64,000 nucleotides of DNA from Chitinophagales bacterium. GTDB lineage: Bacteria; Bacteroidota; Bacteroidia; Chitinophagales; CAIOSU01. Below are positions 33,167-42,433 of this stretch, in pieces; within the stretch, counting starts at the first letter, position 1, and every line of letters starts with the position of its first letter. Where the stretch lies: NCBI GenBank assembly GCA_026003335.1, contig BPHB01000001.1, positions 1,200,591 to 1,264,590 of the forward strand, given 5' to 3'. The notes under the pieces were generated by a model. It had not been told where the DNA came from. It saw only the letters and a program-made list of their open reading frames with translations, and ran no database searches. The translations under genes were made by a program, and so were the position numbers.

Positions 33167-34951
33167 TCACTCGTTATTGCGGCTTAGTTTATTCCATAGA
33201 AAGAACAAGCTGATTGTTCCAGCAGTAGCCACCAGAGAGGTAACGGCTCCGCACAACACATTTCCGTAAATCCAGAATCCTGTGGAAAACAGAGCGGAGT
33301 AAACTGTAAGGCATCCGACAAACATCCCCAGTATTTCCAGGGGTAGCCGGCCTTTATTTTCTGAAACTTCAGTGCCGCCCGATGTTCTGAAAATCGGTTG
33401 CCAGCCAACACTTGCCGGACGGACGAGCTTGTAGAATTTCCGAAGCGTTTCCATGCGTTCCGGTGGGGTGAGAAAAGTAACGAGCAGCCAGCCAACGGTG
33501 GTGATGCCTACTCCCATCACTAATTGCCAATGCCCGGCCAGTGGTTCAAAGCCAAGATGCGCATGAACAAACTGAAAATACACGGCAACAGCAAAGGATA
33601 TGGCCATCCCGCTGATCTCTGTCCACGCATTGACGCGCCACCAGAACCAGCGCAAAATAAAAATGAGTCCGGTGCCGGCCCCAATTTGCAGCATGATATT
33701 AAAAGCCTGCAAGGCGTTTTCCAGCAGCAAGGCAAATATTCCGGCAAAGATCATAAGCGCCACAGTCGTTATTCTGCCAACATTCACCAGTTCTTTCTCC
33801 GATGCCTGCGGTTTCACAAATCTTTTGTAAAAATCATTCACCACATATGAAGAGCCCCAGTTCAGATGTGTAGAAATCGTGGACATATAGGCGGCAATCA
33901 AAGAGGCGATAACCAGACCCACTAAGCCAGCCGGAAGAAAGGTAAGCATTGCAGGATAGGCCAGGTCATCATTGATGATGTTTGGCGGGATTTTAGGAAA
34001 CGCCTGCCGGATAGAATCCAAAGTGGGAAAAACGACAACCGAGCACAGGGCAACGATAATCCAGGGCCAGGGGCGCAGGGCGTAATGAGCGATATTGAAC
34101 AACAGGGTTGCCCCCATGGCATGATTTTCATTTTTCGCTGAAAGCATCCGCTGGGCTATATATCCCCCTCCGCCCGGCTCTGCTCCCGGATACCATACGC
34201 TCCACCATTGTACGGCCAACGGAATGATGAGCAGCGGGATTAACGTTCCGGTGTCGCTGAAGTCGGGCAGCAGGCCAAGAAGCCTGCTTACTTCGGTATG
34301 GGTGAACAAATTCTCAAGGCCATTTATTTCCGGCAGTCCCACCGCCACCTTTGCTGCCCATACCGAGCCAACCATGGCGATAACGAATTGGAAAAAGTCG
34401 GTGATCAGTACACCGGTAAGCCCGCCAAGGGAACTGTAAATCACCGTTACGATACCTGCCAGGAGGATGGTTTGCAACGGAGAAAGACCAAGCATCACAC
34501 CGCCAATTTTGATCGCGGCAAGCGAAACGGACGCCATGATCATGATGTTAAAGAACACTCCTAAGTACAGGGCGCGGAAACCACGCAGGAAAGCTGCGCT
34601 CCTGCCTCCATATCTTAATTCATAAAACTCAATGTCGGTGAGCACACCTGACCTTCGCCACAAACGTGCATAAACGAATACGGTTAACATGCCGGTCAAT
34701 AAAAACGCCCACCATACCCAGTTGCCCGCCACTCCGTTTTTCCGAACAATGTCAGTTACCAGGTTAGGCGTATCAGCCGAAAAGGTGGTGGCCACCATGG
34801 ATACGCCCAGCAGCCACCATGGCATATTTCTTCCGGCAAGAAAAAAGTTGCTCGAGCTTTTTCCGGCTTTCCCTGCGGCCAGTAAACCAATAGCGAGCGA
34901 TAGCGCAAAGAAAGTGGCAATGATTCCCCAGTCGAATGAAGAGAGTTGCAT
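33167..34951 (-). CDS. sodium:solute symporter family transporter
   Basis: A 594-residue inner-membrane protein with about 13-14 hydrophobic segments and the sodium:solute symporter (SSS) pattern: an early SLAIGLLAAGKAGKSSSNFFLAG, PWWLLGVSMVATTFSADTPN, and YSSLGGLTGVLITDFFQF, the family's central motif. The Na+ gradient probably drives uptake. The substrate cannot be told from sequence; sugars, carboxylates and other small solutes are all known for the family. I chose the ATG at 34951 (MQLSSFDWGI) over a GTG at 34996, since it starts just before the first membrane segment. It is divergent from the nucleotidyltransferase gene 52 bp away. Confidence 0.9.
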   Translation of the reverse strand: MQLSSFDWGIIATFFALSLAIGLLAAGKAGKSSSNFFLAGRNMPWWLLGVSMVATTFSADTPNLVTDIVRKNGVAGNWVWWAFLLTGMLTVFVYARLWRRSGVLTDIEFYELRYGGRSAAFLRGFRALYLGVFFNIMIMASVSLAAIKIGGVMLGLSPLQTILLAGIVTVIYSSLGGLTGVLITDFFQFVIAMVGSVWAAKVAVGLPEINGLENLFTHTEVSRLLGLLPDFSDTGTLIPLLIIPLAVQWWSVWYPGAEPGGGGYIAQRMLSAKNENHAMGATLLFNIAHYALRPWPWIIVALCSVVVFPTLDSIRQAFPKIPPNIINDDLAYPAMLTFLPAGLVGLVIASLIAAYMSTISTHLNWGSSYVVNDFYKRFVKPQASEKELVNVGRITTVALMIFAGIFALLLENALQAFNIMLQIGAGTGLIFILRWFWWRVNAWTEISGMAISFAVAVYFQFVHAHLGFEPLAGHWQLVMGVGITTVGWLLVTFLTPPERMETLRKFYKLVRPASVGWQPIFRTSGGTEVSENKGRLPLEILGMFVGCLTVYSALFSTGFWIYGNVLCGAVTSLVATAGTISLFFLWNKLSRNNE

Positions 34952-35003
34952 GATTTTAAAACCGTGAAATACCGCAATTCTCAATAAATTCGGCACCTGA
35001 GTT

Positions 35004-35888
35004 ATGAAGCCCTCTTTGTTGATACTTGCAGCCGGCTCCGGCAGCCGCTATGACGGGCTGAAACAATTAGACTCCCTGGGGCCCCATGGAGAGACTATCC
35101 TGGATTACTCCATAAGCGATGCCCTGCAGGCAGGATTTGGTAAGGTTGTTCTGGTAATCCGGAAAGATTTTCAAAAAGATTTTGAAGAAAAAATCGTCTC
35201 CCGCTGGAAAGGGAAAGCCGAAATTGTATTTGCTTATCAGGAAGTGAATCCGGTATTTCAAGGCTTGCAGGTTGCAAAAAGAGAAAAACCCTGGGGGGTC
35301 GTTCACGCTGTTCTTTCGGCTAAAGGTAAAATTCACGAACCTTTCGCAGTCGTCAATGCGGATGATTTCTATGGAAAAAACGCCTTTAAGCAAATGGCAG
35401 ATTTCCTTCTGTCAAAATGTGCAGCAAACTTCTATGGACTGGTTGTTTATCCTTTAGGCCGTACCTTATCCGATTATGGCGCTGTTTCCCGCGGAGTTTG
35501 TGAAACTTCTGCCGCACACACGCTCACTGCCATCTGCGAGTTTAAAAATGTAAAGAAAACCCACGGAGGTATCACCGGAGTTTTCAACGGGCAAACTAAA
35601 CCTCTCGCACCGGAAGCCTGTGTCTCCATGAATTTCTGGGGACTACATCCGTCATTCTTTGACCATGCACAAAAAATCTTTCTGGAGTTCGTCAAGCAAA
35701 ACGCCAGCAATCCTCAGGCCGAGATGACGCTTCCTGATGTAATAGGCATCTTAATCGGCCAGGGAGTAGTGCGTGTTTCCGTGCTTCCCTGTTCAGAAGA
35801 ATGGTTTGGCGTTACCTATCCCGAAGACAGGCCGGACGTCATCGGTAAACTGCAGCAGATAAATAAATCACCGAATAACGAATTTTGA
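35004..35888 (+). CDS. nucleotidyltransferase-like protein
   Basis: A 294-residue cytosolic protein with the sugar-nucleotide nucleotidyltransferase fold. LILAAGSGSRYDGLKQLDSL (about 5-24) is the NTP-binding signature (L-A-A-G-x-G-S-R), and VVNADDFYGKNAF (about 114-126) contains the metal-binding Asp-Asp. Such enzymes make NDP-sugars from NTP and a sugar phosphate, but this member is shorter than classical UDP-glucose pyrophosphorylases and its substrate is unknown. The stop overlaps the start of the next gene as TGATG, so the two are coupled. That partner resembles the small subunit of GMC-type dehydrogenases, which hints at a sugar or alcohol pathway, but the pairing may be incidental. Confidence 0.82.
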   Translation: MKPSLLILAAGSGSRYDGLKQLDSLGPHGETILDYSISDALQAGFGKVVLVIRKDFQKDFEEKIVSRWKGKAEIVFAYQEVNPVFQGLQVAKREKPWGVVHAVLSAKGKIHEPFAVVNADDFYGKNAFKQMADFLLSKCAANFYGLVVYPLGRTLSDYGAVSRGVCETSAAHTLTAICEFKNVKKTHGGITGVFNGQTKPLAPEACVSMNFWGLHPSFFDHAQKIFLEFVKQNASNPQAEMTLPDVIGILIGQGVVRVSVLPCSEEWFGVTYPEDRPDVIGKLQQINKSPNNEF

Positions 35889-36367
35889 TGCCGATGGCCA
35901 CTGTTTACAAACTCCGGCACCTCACCGGCAACAGGCTCAAAACCTTCTTAGCCGTTGCCGACCGCATCATCCCGGCTGATGATGATGCCCCGGGTGGCGG
36001 CACTATGCTCACTGCCGGCATCGTGGACTGGGCATTGGATAAGATGCCTGCGCCACTGCGCAAAAAGTTTCTGCTTTTCATCACAGTGATCGGACTGTCA
36101 GGCTATCTTTTTTCCGGAAAGCCATTTTCAAAATGCTCTCCTGAAACACAAGACCGCATATTGAAATGGCTTGAGAACAATCCGCTTCGTCTTTTCCGCA
36201 TGGGTTTCTTCGGTGTGAAGACCTATGTGTGTATGGGCTACTACACAAGAGAAGACATCTGGAAGACCTTTGAATACGATGGCCCGGTGGTGAGTGAGCG
36301 GCCTTATGTAGATTCCGCAATCAGAGAGATGTGCAAGGGGAAGGTTGAAGTGATTGCCCCAGTTTGA
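35888..36367 (+). CDS. gluconate 2-dehydrogenase subunit 3-like protein
   Basis: A 159-residue protein whose layout resembles the gluconate 2-dehydrogenase subunit 3 family: an early helix with FLAVADRIIPADDDAPGGGT, a central hydrophobic helix (about 60-75), and a late YTREDIWKTFEYDGP. These small subunits accompany membrane GMC oxidoreductases. In typical subunits a Tat signal may be present, but none is seen here. The expected partner, a GMC oxidoreductase, lies at 38508-40001 on the same strand, separated by a minus-strand gene. The start is the ATG at 35888, overlapping the upstream stop by one base; a TTG at 35885 is one codon upstream. Confidence 0.7.
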   Translation: MPMATVYKLRHLTGNRLKTFLAVADRIIPADDDAPGGGTMLTAGIVDWALDKMPAPLRKKFLLFITVIGLSGYLFSGKPFSKCSPETQDRILKWLENNPLRLFRMGFFGVKTYVCMGYYTREDIWKTFEYDGPVVSERPYVDSAIREMCKGKVEVIAPV

Positions 36368-36383
36368 CAGACATACAATGCAC

Positions 36384-38102
36384 TTAATTAATTTTTAGCA
36401 GTCTAACTTGCCATACATCTGTTTTCAGCGTATAGCAACCATCAGGTAAAAAAGGAAGTTGCAATAAAGTGGTTGTTCCACTCATTTTGCCGGAGGCAAC
36501 AACTTGCCCATGAATATCCATTACTTCAAATAATCTATTTTCATCAGCGCTGCTGTTTATTATACTGAACATGCCCGTTGTGGATGGATTGGGGAATACG
36601 CGTATGAAATTTGCTGCATGTTGTTCAACAGCATTGATCGTAAAAGCGCCATACTTGGCAACATAGATGCTTGCCTGGCTGCCTGCTGTGAGTGGAGCGT
36701 ACCCTGAACCGGGATCAAAATCCACAGTACCCAAAAATGTACCGGTAACATATTGATTCCCGTTTTCATCAATCACAATTGCGGTGCCTTCGTCATTGTT
36801 TGTACCTCCGATTGTTTCTGAGAAGATATACTGACCCGAAGAAGAATAACTGGCCATGAAAATATCCGCCAATCCGGTGGAAGTCAATGTGGCGGTTGCT
36901 TGACCGCGGTCAAAATCAACCGTGCCAGAGAATTTACCGGTCAGGAACAGGTTGCCTGACTGGTCAAAAATCAAATCATTTATCATACTGGCTATTGGGT
37001 AGTCAAATGATTTAGTCCAAATATGGTTGCCGGAAGAGTCAAAACATGTTACAAACCAGGCGTTGCTACCGGATGCAATATGTATCTCTTCTCCGGTGTC
37101 CGGATCAAAATCCACTGTATCGCGAAAAATGCCATAGCAGCAAATCCGGTTTTCTTTTATAGCAATACCGTAGCCCGAATCTCCTGATGTTCCACCGATA
37201 TGAACAGCCCAAAGATAGTCTCCGGATGATGAGTATTTCGCAAGAAAAAAATCATCATTACCATTGGAAGTAAGACTTGCCGTTCCTGCTCCGGGGTCAA
37301 AATCGGCTGTGAGGTTGAACCACCCGGTAACATATACGTTACCGTCTTCATCAGTCGCAATGCCGCGCCCGGTGTCCCAGTCTGTACTGCCGATTCGGTG
37401 CGCCCACCGGAAATTGCCGTTTACATCGTAAGAAGCGACAAAGGCATCCCTCCATTGCGGTGCTAAATTGTATGCAATGCCCGATGGGTCAAAATCAACC
37501 GTGGCGCTGAATTCCCCTGTAATGTATATGTTGTTGTTTAAGTCGGTAGCTAAAGAAGCGGCTCCCTCGCCCTGAGTGCCTCCAAGAGATTTAGCCATCA
37601 GCAATGCGCCATTAGCGTCATATTTAGCGAAAAAAACATCGTCTCCTCCCTTGCTTATTAGCAGCGATTCACCCGGGCCCGGATCAAAATCCACGGTATC
37701 ACCGAAAGAGCCTGCTATCAGGATGTTGCCATCGGCATCAATGGTTATGGCATTGCTGACATCATAATTTTTTCCACCTAACGCCAACGACCACACGTAA
37801 ATACCATTAGAATCGTATTTGGCCAGAAAAATATCATTAAGTCCATTGGAAACCATGGACGAAGTTCCCGTTCCGGTATTAAAATACAGTGTATCACTAA
37901 AGTAACCGGTAACATACAGGTTGCCTCCGTTGTCATTAACCAGATCAAAACTCTTGGCAAATCCTCCGCCACCGGCCGAAGTCGCCCATTTATAACCCTG
38001 CGCATAACAGGCGTACGACAAGCACAGCAGTATGAAAGAGATAATTTTTTTGACAATAAACTTTTCTCTTAAGATGGGTGATGACTGTTCAGGCAGATGC
38101 AT
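36384..38102 (-). CDS. SBBP beta-propeller repeat protein, T9SS type A
   Basis: A 572-residue exported protein with an N-terminal extension and signal segment (ending CYAQ near residue 35). About eight tandem repeats of 50-60 residues follow, each with (N/D)-G-N-x-Y-V-T-G-x-F, then D-(T/F)-V-D-F-D-P-G, then D-x-F-(L/F)-A-K-Y-(D/S)-x-x-G, the SBBP-type beta-propeller pattern. The type A T9SS sorting domain at the C-terminus starts IRVFPNPSTTGMFSI. It is a secreted or surface-attached propeller; ligand unknown. It runs convergent to the GMC small-subunit-like gene with 16 bp between stops, and lies between that gene and its presumed partner, so it may have been inserted there. Confidence 0.87.
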   Translation of the reverse strand: MHLPEQSSPILREKFIVKKIISFILLCLSYACYAQGYKWATSAGGGGFAKSFDLVNDNGGNLYVTGYFSDTLYFNTGTGTSSMVSNGLNDIFLAKYDSNGIYVWSLALGGKNYDVSNAITIDADGNILIAGSFGDTVDFDPGPGESLLISKGGDDVFFAKYDANGALLMAKSLGGTQGEGAASLATDLNNNIYITGEFSATVDFDPSGIAYNLAPQWRDAFVASYDVNGNFRWAHRIGSTDWDTGRGIATDEDGNVYVTGWFNLTADFDPGAGTASLTSNGNDDFFLAKYSSSGDYLWAVHIGGTSGDSGYGIAIKENRICCYGIFRDTVDFDPDTGEEIHIASGSNAWFVTCFDSSGNHIWTKSFDYPIASMINDLIFDQSGNLFLTGKFSGTVDFDRGQATATLTSTGLADIFMASYSSSGQYIFSETIGGTNNDEGTAIVIDENGNQYVTGTFLGTVDFDPGSGYAPLTAGSQASIYVAKYGAFTINAVEQHAANFIRVFPNPSTTGMFSIINSSADENRLFEVMDIHGQVVASGKMSGTTTLLQLPFLPDGCYTLKTDVWQVRLLKIN

Positions 38103-38507
38103 GTTCCTAATAAGATTTTTCTTTAAATAAGAAAAGATGAAACTACCGATAAAAATAACCCACTATAGTCACATGATTAGAGCTTCTTCTTTTTTTATTA
38201 AAAAAGTTGAGAGCGAACCGGAAGTGAAAAACAACGGCTTGAGCAGCAGGAAACATCCGCTCAATTTGTACATTTACTTTAAACAAGCAACTACGCTGAG
38301 AGAAAGAAACGATCTGAATAAAATGGAAATTACCGTATCATCCTCTGTGAATACCTTTGCACTTCAGCAGTTTTTTAATTACGTGAAATATCCTGAAGCG
38401 ACTCAAAAAAGATGACGAAACAAACGGGTGTAAAATAAGTTGCTGAAGACTGCTACTATATTTGATTGCAGACAGAGACTCGAAAAAATGAAAAAAAATA
38501 AGTATTG
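38103..38507. other. intergenic region upstream of the GMC oxidoreductase gene
   Basis: About 400 bp, AT-rich compared with the very GC-rich gene that follows. It contains one open frame on the plus strand (38137-38415) whose first two thirds have no coding character. Only its last 30 codons look protein-like and are listed as a possible gene relic. No promoter matching TTG-N19-TAnnTTTG is clear. Confidence 0.5.
38323..38415 (+). pseudogene. possible remnant of a small antitoxin-like gene
   Basis: An ATG-started 30-codon frame reads as MEITVSSSVN followed by ALQQFFNYVKYPEATQK and a stop. The L-Q-x-(F/I)-x-x-Y-x-(K/R)-Y-x-E-A-T-x-K pattern resembles the N-terminus of short Bacteroidota antitoxins that normally continue for about 40 more residues. 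A run of A's just before the stop (CTCAAAAAAG) is a likely frameshift site. No toxin gene is seen. The assignment is from memory of the pattern and is weak. Confidence 0.25.
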
Positions 38508-40001
38508 ATGCCGTCCCTTTCATACGACATCCTCATCATCGGCTCAGGCGCAGGGGGCGGCACCATCGCCCAGCGCCTCATCCCGCTTGCGCAGGCTGGC
38601 GCACGCATCGCCATCCTGGAATCCGGACCGCACTTTGACAAAAGCTATTTCACCCAGCGTGAGATAGAGATGCTTGACCTCTTTAAAGACCGTGGCGCCT
38701 GGCCCACCACCGATGGGGCTATCACCGTCAGCACCGGCCATGCCGTGGGGGGCAGCACGCTCATGTACACCGGGGTTACCTTCCGGCTGCCGGAGGAGGT
38801 CTGCCGGGAATGGAAGGTGGATGGCATCACTCCCGAAGACCTGAATCCCCGCTTTGACCGCCTCCTGGATGAGGTGCACGCCATTGAACCGGATGAATCC
38901 GTTTTTGAAAATGATAACAACCGCCTCTTCCGCGAAGGATGCCAAAAACTCGGCTGGCGCGTTGATAAATTCCACGTCAACGTGAAAGACTGCGAGGGCA
39001 TGGGCTTCTGCAACCTCGGCTGCGCCAGGGGGCACAAGCAGGGCACCATTGAAGTGCAGATACCACAGGCGACAAAAGGCGGCATTGAGCTCATCCCCAA
39101 CTGCACCGTAGAAAAAATCGCAAAGCAAAAAGTCTTCGCCACCATCAGTCCCGCACCCAAAGGCACCATCCCCGGCAAGCTCAGCGCAGGCGCCTACGAG
39201 TTTACCGCCAAAAAAATCATCCTTGCGGGCGGCACGGCCGGCACGCCCGCCATCCTGCTGCGCTCCGGATTTCAGAAAGAGGTGCCCGCCATCGGCCGGT
39301 ACATCACGCTGCACCCCGCGCTGGTGGTGTGCGGCATCTACCCGCAGAAAATAAAAAACTACAAGGGCTTCCCGAAGATGTACTTCACGCAGGAATTCTC
39401 AAGCACCCACCAATACTACCTCGAAACCGCCTTCTACTACCCGTTCATCCAGACCAAGCACACCGGGCTTTGGGGCGCTGAACTCAAATATGTGATGAAG
39501 CGCTACAACCACATGATGGACATCCTTATCCTCACCCATGACGAGGCGCTTCCGGAAAATTGCATCCTACTGGATAAACAGGGCCAACCACAACTGCACT
39601 ATAAGCTTACAGAACAAAACATACGTTCGCTGGTGCATGCGCAGGCACAGTGTGCACGTATCTTTTTTTCTGCAGGCTGCGAAGAAGTAATCGCACCCTC
39701 TGCGCGCAAGCCCCTTTTCAAAAAGAATGACGCCAGTGATGCGCAGTTGGAGGAGTTCATCTCCGCAAAATATTTTGTGCCTAACAAAACGCCCGTGGCT
39801 TCTGCGCATTTGCAAGGCGGCTGCCGCATGGGCAGCGATCCGCAAACCTCAGTGACCGATGCATGGGGGCGCGTGCATGGGCATGACTGGTTGTATGTGG
39901 CCGATGGCAGTCTGTTTCCGAAGAGCTCTCATGTCAATCCCTACCTCACCATCATGGCTCTGGCTGACCGCGTTGCCGAATGTGTGCTGAAGGAAGTGTA
40001 G
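38508..40001 (+). CDS. GMC-family FAD oxidoreductase
   Basis: A 497-residue flavoprotein of the glucose-methanol-choline family. The FAD-binding GSGAGGGTIAQRL lies at about residues 10-22, GHAVGGSTLMYTGV is the second GMC motif, and the C-terminal block AHLQGGCRMGSDP then RVHGHDWLYVADGSLFP and HVNPYLTIMALADR carries the FAD contacts and the active-site His/Asn region. A four-Cys stretch (C-E-G-M-G-F-C-N-L-G-C, about 161-171) is typical of the sub-group that works with a gluconate-dehydrogenase-subunit-3-like protein. Substrates are probably sugars or alcohols. The first two thirds are very GC-rich (40 of 60 bases G or C at 38521-38580), unlike the neighbours, which suggests transfer or strong codon bias. 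The ATG at 38508 follows a TTG one codon upstream. Confidence 0.9.
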   Translation: MPSLSYDILIIGSGAGGGTIAQRLIPLAQAGARIAILESGPHFDKSYFTQREIEMLDLFKDRGAWPTTDGAITVSTGHAVGGSTLMYTGVTFRLPEEVCREWKVDGITPEDLNPRFDRLLDEVHAIEPDESVFENDNNRLFREGCQKLGWRVDKFHVNVKDCEGMGFCNLGCARGHKQGTIEVQIPQATKGGIELIPNCTVEKIAKQKVFATISPAPKGTIPGKLSAGAYEFTAKKIILAGGTAGTPAILLRSGFQKEVPAIGRYITLHPALVVCGIYPQKIKNYKGFPKMYFTQEFSSTHQYYLETAFYYPFIQTKHTGLWGAELKYVMKRYNHMMDILILTHDEALPENCILLDKQGQPQLHYKLTEQNIRSLVHAQAQCARIFFSAGCEEVIAPSARKPLFKKNDASDAQLEEFISAKYFVPNKTPVASAHLQGGCRMGSDPQTSVTDAWGRVHGHDWLYVADGSLFPKSSHVNPYLTIMALADRVAECVLKEV

Positions 40002-40039
40002 CTGCTGATGAATTATGGATTATTACTTGTCAAACAATT

Positions 40040-41584
40040 TCAACGTAATGCTTTCACCCAGTCAACGCGTGCACGCACAATGTCCGCTATACGGGAGATA
40101 TCTACGCGCTCCTGTTGCATAGTGTCCCGTTCACGTATGGTGACTGTATTGTCCTGCAGTGTCTGGTGGTCTATGGTAATGCAATAAGGAGTGCCAATAG
40201 CATCCTGTCTGCGGTATCGCCTGCCGATAGTGTCTTTTTCTTCATAAAAACACTGAAACTCATATTTGAGCTGATCCATAATTGCACGGGCTTTTTCCGG
40301 CAGGCCATCTTTTTTCACCAGCGGGAAAATGGCCACTTTCACCGGGGCAAGAAAAGGAGCTATGCGCAACACTACCCGTGATGAACCGTCAGGCAATTGC
40401 TCGTGGGTATAACCGTTGGCAATGACCGCAAAGAGAGTACGATTCAGACCGGCAGATGTCTCTACCACATAAGGAATATAACTCTGGTTCAACTCAGGAT
40501 CAAAATATTGCATTTTTTTTCCTGATAGTTCCTGGTGATTTTTCAGGTCAAAATCTGTGCGGGAATGAATGCCCTCCAGTTCACGAAAACCGAACGGAAA
40601 TTCATATTGAATGTCCACAGCAGCATTGGCATAATGCGCTGTTTTAAGATGATCCAGAAAGCGCAGTTTTGCCGCTGGCAATCCCAGAGCCCGGTGCCAC
40701 CGCATGCGCTCCTGTTTCCAGTATTCGTACCATTTCATCTCCTCTCCCGGCCGTACAAAAAACTGCATCTCCATCTGCTCAAACTCGCGGGTGCGAAAGA
40801 TAAACTGACGGGCTACTATTTCATTTCTAAAGGCCTTCCCTACCTGCGCTATTCCGAAAGGAATTTTTTGACGGGCTGTATTGAGCACGTTAAGAAAATT
40901 CACGAAGATACCCTGAGCTGTTTCCGGACGCAGATAGATGGTGCTGGCTTCTTCGGCCAACGAGCCCAGCTGGGTAGCAAACATCAGGTTAAACTGCCGC
41001 ACTTCAGTCCAGTTTTTTGATCCGGACACTTCACAGGCAATATCCAGATCAACAATAATCTGTCTTAAAGCTGACAGATCGTTCTCATCCAGGGCTTTTT
41101 TCAACCGGCTTTGAGTTTCTGCTATCTTGCGACTGAGGCGCTGCACATTGGGATTGGTGGCGAGAAATTTTTCCCTGTCAAAAGCTTCGCCAAATTTCTT
41201 TTGCGCCTTTTCTGCTTCCCTTTCAATTTTTGCCTGCAGTTTTTCTATGGCCTGTTCAATGAGTACATCTGCCCGGTATCGTTTCTTTGAGTCTTTGTTG
41301 TCAATCAGCGGATCGTTGAATGCATCTATGTGCCCGGAGGCTTTCCATGTTTTAGGATGCATGAAAATAGCCGCATCAATGCCTACGATGTTTTCATTGA
41401 GCTGCACCATGCTACGCCACCAGAAATCCTGAATATTTTTTTTCAGCTCACATCCGTAGGGGCCATAGTCATATACCGCCCCCAATCCGTCATAAATTTC
41501 ACTGGATGGAAATATGAAGCCGTATTCTTTGCAATGTGCAATAATTTCTTTAAAAACTTCTTCGCTTGTCATAGTGGAACTCAT
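40040..41584 (-). CDS. glyS: glycine--tRNA ligase, single-chain dimeric type
   Basis: A 514-residue class II aminoacyl-tRNA synthetase that charges tRNA-Gly. It is the eukaryote/archaea-like alpha2 type (often called glyQS or glyS), not the alpha2-beta2 type. The opening YGFIFPSSEIYDGLGAVYDY is the family start. RPETAQGIFVNFLNVL, KIPFGIAQVGKAFRNEI and FEQMEMQFFVRP are class II motif regions, and the C-terminal anticodon-binding domain begins near APVKVAIFPL. A lysine-rich helical insertion (about 105-165) is normal for this type. It is divergent from the O-methyltransferase gene. Confidence 0.96.
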   Translation of the reverse strand: MSSTMTSEEVFKEIIAHCKEYGFIFPSSEIYDGLGAVYDYGPYGCELKKNIQDFWWRSMVQLNENIVGIDAAIFMHPKTWKASGHIDAFNDPLIDNKDSKKRYRADVLIEQAIEKLQAKIEREAEKAQKKFGEAFDREKFLATNPNVQRLSRKIAETQSRLKKALDENDLSALRQIIVDLDIACEVSGSKNWTEVRQFNLMFATQLGSLAEEASTIYLRPETAQGIFVNFLNVLNTARQKIPFGIAQVGKAFRNEIVARQFIFRTREFEQMEMQFFVRPGEEMKWYEYWKQERMRWHRALGLPAAKLRFLDHLKTAHYANAAVDIQYEFPFGFRELEGIHSRTDFDLKNHQELSGKKMQYFDPELNQSYIPYVVETSAGLNRTLFAVIANGYTHEQLPDGSSRVVLRIAPFLAPVKVAIFPLVKKDGLPEKARAIMDQLKYEFQCFYEEKDTIGRRYRRQDAIGTPYCITIDHQTLQDNTVTIRERDTMQQERVDISRIADIVRARVDWVKALR

Positions 41585-41725
41585 GGCGGCAAAGATGGCA
41601 GGATAATTTGAAAAATCACATCACGGGTACACATCAAAACTGCGGGGTGTCCATATCCGCTTACAGTAAAAAGGCACAATGGTGTAAAAAATCTCCTCTT
41701 GCGCTTATCGTCTCCTTAACTTTAC

Positions 41726-42379
41726 ATGCATACAGAGCTCATGGTATTGATAGAAGAACGCATCCTGCAGTATTGCGAATCGTGCACCAAGCCCGCATCT
41801 GCCCTGCTGCGCGAACTGGAAAGGGAAACGCATCTTAAAACTTTGTATCCGCAAATGCTTTCCGGACCTATCCAGGGAAAGTTTCTCAGCCTCCTCAGCA
41901 GCATGCTCCGTCCAAACGCCATACTGGAACTGGGCACTTTTACCGGATATTCGGCTATCTGTCTTGCCGAGGGACTTTCTATTGGTGGAGTACTGCACAC
42001 CATTGAGTCCAATGAAGAACTGGAACCGCTTATCAGAAAATATATCACGCAGGCTGGCCTAACAGACAAGGTCATTCTCCATATCGGAACGGCAGAAGAA
42101 GTGGTGCCTTCACTGGATTTGGTCTTTGATCTGGTCTTTATTGATGCCGACAAGCCTGCCTATCCGGCTTACTACGACCTGGTTTTTGACAAGGTACGCA
42201 CAGGAGGCTTTATTCTTGCCGACAATGCGCTGTGGAGCGGTAAAGTACTGGATGCAAACCAGGACCGGGAAACCAGCGGCATACATGCCTTTAATCTAAA
42301 GGTTAAAAACGACCCCCGCGTAGATAATGTGCTTCTGCCCGTAAGAGACGGGCTCATGTTAATAAGAAAGTGTGTTTAG
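41726..42379 (+). CDS. class I SAM-dependent O-methyltransferase
   Basis: A 217-residue cytosolic protein of the catechol-O-methyltransferase-like family. LELGTFTGYSAICLAEGL (about 71-88) is the SAM-binding motif, THE HTIESNEE region binds the ribose, and VFIDADKPAYPAYYDLVF plus ILADNALWSGKV give the metal-binding Asp and Asp-Asn. The substrate is not predictable; the family acts on catechols and hydroxylated aromatics. A TAACTTTA element (41717-41724) lies only 1 nt before the first ATG, so translation may really begin at Met6 (41741). Confidence 0.92.
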   Translation: MHTELMVLIEERILQYCESCTKPASALLRELERETHLKTLYPQMLSGPIQGKFLSLLSSMLRPNAILELGTFTGYSAICLAEGLSIGGVLHTIESNEELEPLIRKYITQAGLTDKVILHIGTAEEVVPSLDLVFDLVFIDADKPAYPAYYDLVFDKVRTGGFILADNALWSGKVLDANQDRETSGIHAFNLKVKNDPRVDNVLLPVRDGLMLIRKCV

Positions 42380-42433
42380 CTGGCGTTGCTATTGAATAAA
42401 CATTTTTAAAATGATAAAGTGATAATTTCGGAA

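Noticed and set aside
38544-39314. A 256-codon open frame opposite the GMC oxidoreductase gene
   Set aside because: It is antisense to a well-supported flavoprotein gene. High GC at third positions of the GMC gene removes stops on the other strand, and the translation has no family features.
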